From the NCBI GenBank assembly GCA_016199625.1, contig JACQGI010000043.1, positions 1 to 53,616 of the forward strand: a stretch of 53,616 bases of DNA, read 5' to 3'. This document shows positions 48,689 through 53,616 of this stretch, piece after piece (position 1 is the stretch's first letter; every line of letters begins with the position of its first letter). Source of the stretch: Acidobacteriota bacterium. GTDB lineage: Bacteria > Acidobacteriota > Vicinamibacteria > Fen-336. The translations under genes and the position numbers were made by a program. Below the pieces are notes generated by a model. The model did not search any database. It saw only the letters and a list, made by a program, of their open reading frames with translations, and was not told the DNA's origin.

Positions 48689-51079
48689 ATGGAGTCCTCG
48701 TTGAAGCCCTCTCGTGAGAGGTGCGCCGCCCGGCGCCTCGCCTTTTTCCTGTTGCTGCCCGGCCTTCTCGCGCAGCCCCTGAGTGCGCAGGGGCAGGCCG
48801 ACGCGGGCGAGCCCGCCGGCACGCCGCAGGCCGAATCCGGCAAGCCGACCGCAGACCAGAGCGAGCAGAAGAAGCAGCTCCCGACGTTCGTCGAAAAGGT
48901 GGTCGTCTCGGCGACGGTGGCGGAGGAGCGACGGGACCCGGCCAGTGTGACGACCCTGGGCCGCGAGGAGATCGCGACCCGCAACCGCGGCCAGGACACG
49001 GCCATGCTGCTGGCCGAGACGCCCAACGCCTACGCGTACAGCGACGCGGGCAACGGCGTCGGCTACGCCTACTTCAGCCTGCGTGGCTTCGACCAGCGCC
49101 GGATCGCCGTCTACGTCAATGGCGTGCCGCTCAACGACCCGGAGAGCCAGCAGGTGTACTTCATCGACCTCGCCGACCTCGCGGGCGGCCTCAGCGCGAT
49201 CCAGGTCCAGCGCGGAACCGGCACCGCGCTCTACGGCTCGCCGCACGTAGGCGGCGTCGTCAACCTCGAGACGGGTGCCGAGCCGACCGAGAGAGGCGGC
49301 ACCCTGGTGCTCGGCGGCGGGTCCTTCGGCACCTATCGCCTTCAGGCCCAGTACGCCTGGCCGCTCGGAGGCGGACGCTCGACGCTCTCGGCGCGCGTGG
49401 CCCACGTGCGCAGCGACGGCTATCGCCAGCCGGCGTGGACGCGGCACTCGCTCGCCGACCTGGGTTTCCAGCGGATCGGCGGCGCATCGGTCCTGCGCGT
49501 GAAGTTTCTGGGCGGCCCCGAGAAGACGCAGCTCGCCTACCTCGGCGTGCCCATCCGGTACCTGCGCGGAGAGATCACGGGCGACGCCGACCGCGACCGC
49601 CGCAAGAACCCTCTCCACCGAGGCGAGACCGACAGCTTCTTGCAGCCCCAGCTCCAGGTCCTCCATGATTGGCGCCTGCGCGAAAGGCTGCTTCTCGAGA
49701 ACACGCTCTACTCGATCTTCGGCGACGGCCACTTCCGCCAGTACAGGGCGCAGTACGACTACGATCCCCTCGGCCCCGCCCCGGCGACGCCCGACTTCCC
49801 CGAGTTGACCATCCAGGATGCCTGGCGCGAGCGCTCGCTCGCGCTGCGCCAGTACGGCTGGATCCCGTCGCTCGCCTGGGAGCACCCCCACGGACGGCTG
49901 GTGGGCGGCCTCGAGCTGCGCCATGCTTCGGGACGCCACTTCGGGAGCGTCGTGGAGGGCGCACGCTGCACGGTGCCGGGCGGCGACGACTCCTGCGTGC
50001 AGCCCGGTTCCAGACTGGAAGCGCCGCTACCGGCCTACGACTTCACGAACCACAAGACCACGCTCAGCGCGTTCCTGCGCGAGACGTTCCAGCCCGGCGC
50101 CGGCGTCAGCCTCAACTTCGAGCTGCAAGCGACCCGCCATCGCTTCTCGATGGACGAGGACGAGGTCCGCGGTTACTCGTGGGATACGGACTATTCGTTC
50201 GTCACGCCGCGCGTGGGCGTGAACTGGAACGCGACCGAGCGTGTGAACCTCTACGCCTCCTTCTCCACCGCCCGCAGCGAGCCGCGCTTCGAGGACGTCT
50301 GGGACCCCCAGGACGTGTTCGCCAACCCCGTCTCGCTGTTCGCCGCCCACGACCCGGCGGTCCGCCACTTCTCGGACGCCAACGCACGGCTCGAAAGGCT
50401 CCGCGCCGTCGAGACCGGGGCGGGCTATCGTTCGAGGCGCGCGCGGCTCAAGGCCAACTTCTACTGGATGGACTTCCGCGACGAGCTGGTCTACGCGGGC
50501 GGGATCGACGAGGACGGCCTGCCCGTCACCGACAACGCGGCGCGCTCGCTGCACCGCGGCGTCGAGATCGAGGGCGCCCTCGAGCTGCCAGGGAGGGTCG
50601 ATCTCACGGGCTGGCTCGCCGCCAGCGACGACGTGCTCGAAGACTACGTGCTGAAGTTCGGGCCGACGTCGGCGGACCAGGTGGACTACTCGGCCAACCG
50701 CATCGCGCTCTTCCCCACGCACCAGGCGCGGCTCGGGGTCTCGCGGACGTTCGGGGCGCTGCGCGCGAGCTTCGGCCTGCGCCACGTCGGCACGATCTAC
50801 CTCGACAACAGCCAGAACGAGCGCAAGGACCCCGCCGCGCGCCAGGCCGCCGGCTATGTGAACAAGACGATCGACCCCTTCACGGTCGCGGAGCTGCAGG
50901 CGCGCCTGGATCTGGGGCGGCTCTTCCGCAGCAGCGGGCGCTCGGCCGCATTGGTGGTGCACGTGGACAACGTCTTCGACGAGAGATACGCGGCCTCGGG
51001 CTACGCCTACGGCGAGCCCTACTTCTTCCCCGGCGCGACGCGCAACGTCTCCGTGGGATTGAGCCTGGGGTTCAGGTAG
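48689..51079 (+). CDS. TonB-dependent outer-membrane receptor, thiamine-regulated
   Basis: A 796-residue precursor. The signal peptide (LAFFLLLPGLLAQPLSAQ) is followed by a TonB-box-like FVEKVVVSATVAEE. The plug domain (about 70-190) has AMLLAETPNAYAYSDAGNGV, FSLRGFDQRRIAVYVNGVPL and VQRGTGTALYG...GGVVNL. A 22-strand barrel ends with FFPGATRNVSVGLSLGFR. Start ATG 48689 follows an AGGAGG site inside a hairpin. As a TPP riboswitch controls it directly, the natural reading is an outer-membrane importer of thiamine, its phosphates or a precursor such as HMP. No inner-membrane thiamine transporter is in the window. Substrate is inferred from regulation alone. Confidence 0.88.
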   Translation: MESSLKPSRERCAARRLAFFLLLPGLLAQPLSAQGQADAGEPAGTPQAESGKPTADQSEQKKQLPTFVEKVVVSATVAEERRDPASVTTLGREEIATRNRGQDTAMLLAETPNAYAYSDAGNGVGYAYFSLRGFDQRRIAVYVNGVPLNDPESQQVYFIDLADLAGGLSAIQVQRGTGTALYGSPHVGGVVNLETGAEPTERGGTLVLGGGSFGTYRLQAQYAWPLGGGRSTLSARVAHVRSDGYRQPAWTRHSLADLGFQRIGGASVLRVKFLGGPEKTQLAYLGVPIRYLRGEITGDADRDRRKNPLHRGETDSFLQPQLQVLHDWRLRERLLLENTLYSIFGDGHFRQYRAQYDYDPLGPAPATPDFPELTIQDAWRERSLALRQYGWIPSLAWEHPHGRLVGGLELRHASGRHFGSVVEGARCTVPGGDDSCVQPGSRLEAPLPAYDFTNHKTTLSAFLRETFQPGAGVSLNFELQATRHRFSMDEDEVRGYSWDTDYSFVTPRVGVNWNATERVNLYASFSTARSEPRFEDVWDPQDVFANPVSLFAAHDPAVRHFSDANARLERLRAVETGAGYRSRRARLKANFYWMDFRDELVYAGGIDEDGLPVTDNAARSLHRGVEIEGALELPGRVDLTGWLAASDDVLEDYVLKFGPTSADQVDYSANRIALFPTHQARLGVSRTFGALRASFGLRHVGTIYLDNSQNERKDPAARQAAGYVNKTIDPFTVAELQARLDLGRLFRSSGRSAALVVHVDNVFDERYAASGYAYGEPYFFPGATRNVSVGLSLGFR

Positions 51080-51195
51080 GCGGCTCGAGTCGAGCAGGCC
51101 GCTCCGTCAGGGCGCCGGCTGGTTCCCGCCCCGGTCGAGGCTCCGGTCTCGAGCACGCCGCGGGCCGCGGCGTGGGAGAATCGCCTCGAGGCCCG

Positions 51196-51717
51196 ATGCG
51201 TGGACGCCTCGTGCCGGCGCTCGGCTCGCTCGTCTTCTTCTTCGTAGCCCCCGGCACCGTGGCCGGCCTGGTCCCATGGTCTTTCTCGCGCTGGCGCGTG
51301 CAGGCGCCGTTCTTCGGCTGGCCCGCCACGCGGGTTCTGGGCGGGTTCCTGTTGCTCACCGGAGCCGCGGCCGTCATCGACTGCTTCGCGCGCTTCGCCC
51401 TCGAAGCACGAGGAACACCCGCGCCAGTGCTGCCCACGGAGCGGCTCGTGGTCTCGGGGCTGTATCGGCGCGTGCGGAACCCCATGTACTGCGGGGTGAT
51501 CGCCGCCGTGCTTGGCCAGGCTCTCCTCCTCGGGAACGAGGATCTGCTCGTCTACGGCGCAGCCGTCTGGGCCGCGTTCCATGCCTTCGTCCTGCTCTAC
51601 GAGGAGCCCAGGCTGCGCGCTCGCTACGGCGCCGAGTACGAGGAGTACTGCCGGAACGTGCGGCGCTGGTGGCCGCGCGGCCGGCCGTGGAGCGCGTCCC
51701 CGAGTCAGGAACGATAG
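51196..51717 (+). CDS. Isoprenylcysteine carboxyl methyltransferase (ICMT/PEMT)-like membrane protein
   Basis: A 173-residue membrane protein with four or five hydrophobic segments. The C-terminal signature of the ICMT/phospholipid-methyltransferase family is intact: LVVSGLYRRVRNPMYCGV, EEPRLRARYGAEYEEYCRNV, then RRWWPR. Family members bind S-adenosylmethionine at the membrane face and methylate lipids or small hydrophobic acceptors; in bacteria the substrate is usually unknown. It starts at ATG 51196. It lies 116 bases after the TonB receptor and could be read through from it, but I see no functional link. Confidence 0.8.
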   Translation: MRGRLVPALGSLVFFFVAPGTVAGLVPWSFSRWRVQAPFFGWPATRVLGGFLLLTGAAAVIDCFARFALEARGTPAPVLPTERLVVSGLYRRVRNPMYCGVIAAVLGQALLLGNEDLLVYGAAVWAAFHAFVLLYEEPRLRARYGAEYEEYCRNVRRWWPRGRPWSASPSQER

Positions 51718-51720
51718 AAT
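51715..51720 (+). promoter_or_regulatory. -10 box TAGAAT for the BNR gene at 51733
   Basis: TAGAAT overlaps the ICMT-like stop codon; expected start near 51727, about 6 bases before ATG 51733. Confidence 0.4.
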
Positions 51721-51732
51721 GCCGGCGCCACC

Positions 51733-53271
51733 ATGGTGACTCCCGAGCGGGCACCGATCTTTCTGGCGGTCTGCTTCGCCACGGCCCCCTCGATGCTCCT
51801 CGGGGGGCCGCGCCTCGACGGGCCCGTGGCGATCTCCGGTCCGAGCCCGTTCGCCTCGTGCGACGCCGACCGGGTGACGCAGCAGCCTGGAACGGTCTAC
51901 CTCGGGAGCGAGGTCGAGCCGCGGCTGGCCGTCAATCCCTCGAACCCGGAGAACCTCGTCGTGGCGTACCAGCAGGACCGGTGGAGCAACGGCGGCGCCC
52001 GGGGGATCGTCGCCGGCGTCAGCCTCGACGGCGGTCGCTCGTGGCGCTCGGTGGTGATCCCAGGGGTCACGCGCTGCTCGGGCGGCACGTACGACCGGGC
52101 GAGCGATCCGTGGGTCTCGTTCACCCCCAACGGCGACGCGTACCTGACGGTCCTCGCCCTCGACGCCGAGGAGCGCGAGCCGCGGGAGTTCCACGATTTC
52201 TCGGCCCCCCCGGGGCGGACGCTGCCCGCGGGCGCGAACGCGATTCTGGTCAGCCGTTCGTCCGACGGCGGGCTCACGTGGAGTGCCCCGGTGACCCTCG
52301 CCCGGGACGACGCCGGGCCCCTCAACGACAAGGAGTCGGTGACGGCCGATCCCACGGACCCGACGGGTCGCCTCGTCTACGTGGTCTGGGATCGCTTGGA
52401 CAACTGGAATGCCAGCGAGCGTGGGCCGGCGATGTTCTCCCGCACCACCGACGGGGGCTTCACCTGGGAGCCGGCCCGGGTCATCTACGACCCCGGACCG
52501 GGGGCGGCCACCGTCGGACACCAGATCGTCGTCCTGCCGGACGGGAGGCTCCTCGACCTCTTCACCGAGTTCGTCCGCTCACCCCTCCCAGGGGGCGGGT
52601 TCTCCTGGGACCTCATCGGGTCCGTGGTCACGTCGGCGGACAAGGGGCTGACGTGGACTCCCGCGACCCGATGGCTTGCTCTGGCGCCGGCCGGCGTCGT
52701 GGATCCCGACCATGGGAGACGCGTCCGGGACGGCCTCGGTCTGATCGACGACGCCGCCGACTCGCGGAACGGCATGCTCTACGCGACGTGGAGCCAAGGA
52801 GGGCCCGAGGAGGTGAGCACGATCGATCTCCGCTCGTCCACCGACGGGGGCCGGACCTGGTCCCTGTTCCTCGGGGACCGGGATCACGTCAACCATACCC
52901 CGGCCGCGGGCCTGAACGGCCAGGCCTTCACGCCGACGATCCAGGTCAACGCCCGAGGGACCGTGGCGGTGAGCTACTACGACTTCCGTGCGAACGACGC
53001 GGGCGCGGGAGCCCTGACCGACGCCTGGCTCGTGTGGTGCGAGCCCGAGGAGCCCGACGACTGTCGCAACGTGGACAACTGGAGCCGGGAGACGCGCCTC
53101 ACCGAGTCGTCGTTCGACATCGAGAAGGCGCCTTGGGCCCAGGGTTTCTTCCTCGGCGACTACATGGGGCTCGCCGCGGACGGCGAGGACTTCCTGGCGT
53201 CGTTCGTCCAGCCCCACGGCACCGATCCCGCCAGCGTCTTCTTCCGTCGCGTGGGAAAGACCATAGAATGA
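51733..53271 (+). CDS. Sialidase-like BNR propeller protein
   Basis: A 512-residue protein with a short hydrophobic N-terminus ([18 protein letters not shown]) that may be a signal peptide. A six-blade propeller has Asp-box motifs [49 protein letters not shown] and [12 protein letters not shown]. The [20 protein letters not shown] segment near the end is common to these environmental 'exo-alpha-sialidase' proteins. Cys residues suggest an extracytoplasmic site. Glycan hydrolysis is not certain. It precedes purL by 7 bases, but the purL -10 box inside its 3' end suggests separate transcription. Confidence 0.78.
   Translation: MVTPERAPIFLAVCFATAPSMLLGGPRLDGPVAISGPSPFASCDADRVTQQPGTVYLGSEVEPRLAVNPSNPENLVVAYQQDRWSNGGARGIVAGVSLDGGRSWRSVVIPGVTRCSGGTYDRASDPWVSFTPNGDAYLTVLALDAEEREPREFHDFSAPPGRTLPAGANAILVSRSSDGGLTWSAPVTLARDDAGPLNDKESVTADPTDPTGRLVYVVWDRLDNWNASERGPAMFSRTTDGGFTWEPARVIYDPGPGAATVGHQIVVLPDGRLLDLFTEFVRSPLPGGGFSWDLIGSVVTSADKGLTWTPATRWLALAPAGVVDPDHGRRVRDGLGLIDDAADSRNGMLYATWSQGGPEEVSTIDLRSSTDGGRTWSLFLGDRDHVNHTPAAGLNGQAFTPTIQVNARGTVAVSYYDFRANDAGAGALTDAWLVWCEPEEPDDCRNVDNWSRETRLTESSFDIEKAPWAQGFFLGDYMGLAADGEDFLASFVQPHGTDPASVFFRRVGKTIE
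53264..53269 (+). promoter_or_regulatory. -10 box TAGAAT for purL
   Basis: TAGAAT, 9 bases before ATG 53279; expected start near 53276, so the purL mRNA would be almost leaderless, as predicted for purB. Confidence 0.45.
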
Positions 53272-53278
53272 CAGGCCT

Positions 53279-53616
53279 ATGACCCTCGCGAGGACCGAAC
53301 TGCTCGCCCGGCACGGCCTGACGCCGGAGGAATACGACCGGATCGTCAAGGCCCTGGGGCGCGAGCCGAACCTCACCGAGCTGGGGCTCTTCTCGGTCAT
53401 GTGGTCGGAGCACTGCTCGTACAAGAGCAGCCGCATCCACTTGAAGACGCTGCCCACCGAGGGGCCGCGGGTCCTCCAGGGGCCGGGGGAGAACGCCGGG
53501 GCCGTGGACATCGGCGACGGCCTCGCCGCCGTCTTCAAGATCGAGTCCCACAACCACCCGTCGTTCATCGAGCCGTACCAGGGCGCGGCGACGGGCGTCG
53601 GCGGCATCCTCCGCGA
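53279..53616 (+). CDS. purL: Phosphoribosylformylglycinamidine synthase PurL, N-terminal part (cut by right edge)
   Basis: The first 112 residues are visible, starting at ATG 53279. The small-type PurL opening is clear: [20 protein letters not shown], then [20 protein letters not shown] and [28 protein letters not shown] and [20 protein letters not shown] follow, the latter with the catalytic His-Asn-His of the FGAR/ATP site. The enzyme makes formylglycinamidine ribonucleotide with PurQ and PurS, whose genes lie 23 kb upstream. No ribosome site is seen; a TAGAAT box sits directly upstream. Confidence 0.95.
   Translation, partial: MTLARTELLARHGLTPEEYDRIVKALGREPNLTELGLFSVMWSEHCSYKSSRIHLKTLPTEGPRVLQGPGENAGAVDIGDGLAAVFKIESHNHPSFIEPYQGAATGVGGILR

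Overview
High-GC bacterial chromosome (about 70 % G+C by eye), gene-dense on both strands. No rRNA, tRNA, integrase, insertion sequence or CRISPR array was seen. FadL-like barrels, TonB receptors, large secreted BNR/VPS10-type proteins, a propeller-type hybrid-free sensor kinase and a SpvB/Rhs giant point to a Gram-negative environmental bacterium. Acidobacteriota or a neighbouring phylum is my best guess, but that is inference from gene style only.

Layout. 1-5.3 kb: the end of a dGTPase-like gene, two GT-C-type membrane glycosyltransferase-like proteins, a FadL-type outer-membrane protein and a small unknown. 5.4-9.1 kb: M16 peptidase, a DUF433/DUF5615 toxin-antitoxin-like pair, debris of regulators, and an MBL-fold hydrolase. 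9.2-22.6 kb: a central-carbon block with class I fumarase, UspA, a radical SAM protein, citrate synthase, cytochrome c, a YbaK-family protein, and a leftward operon coding for an isocitrate/isopropylmalate-type dehydrogenase, an HMG-CoA-lyase-type enzyme, a CaiB-type CoA-transferase, LeuC/LeuD-type aconitase subunits and malate dehydrogenase. Six good sigma-54 (-24/-12) promoter matches sit in the intergenic regions of this block, so it looks like one sigma-54-controlled regulon. Remnants of a Lon-like protease and an ADP-forming acyl-CoA synthetase lie in the same block.

22.7-36.0 kb: a 1109-residue secreted VPS10/BNR protein, a malic-enzyme remnant, a nucleotidyltransferase pair, purB-purS-purQ, an SGNH hydrolase, an AGMO-like sterol-desaturase-family protein and a secreted BNR/FN3 protein. 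36.0-40.5 kb: a second DUF433/DUF5615 pair lying between two copies of a response-regulator 3' end, followed by that response regulator and its 1010-residue propeller kinase. 40.7-46.4 kb: a secreted SpvB/FG-GAP/Rhs protein. 46.5-51.7 kb: an M14 peptidase, a TPP riboswitch controlling a TonB-dependent receptor, and an isoprenylcysteine-methyltransferase-like protein. 51.7-53.6 kb: another BNR protein and the start of purL, 23 kb away from purS-purQ.

Housekeeping promoters share a -10 box of the form TAGAnT (variants TACAAT, TATGAT). It often lies so close to the start codon that the mRNA would be leaderless or nearly so (for example the genes at 3719, 6715, 8268, 27889, 30437 and 53279).
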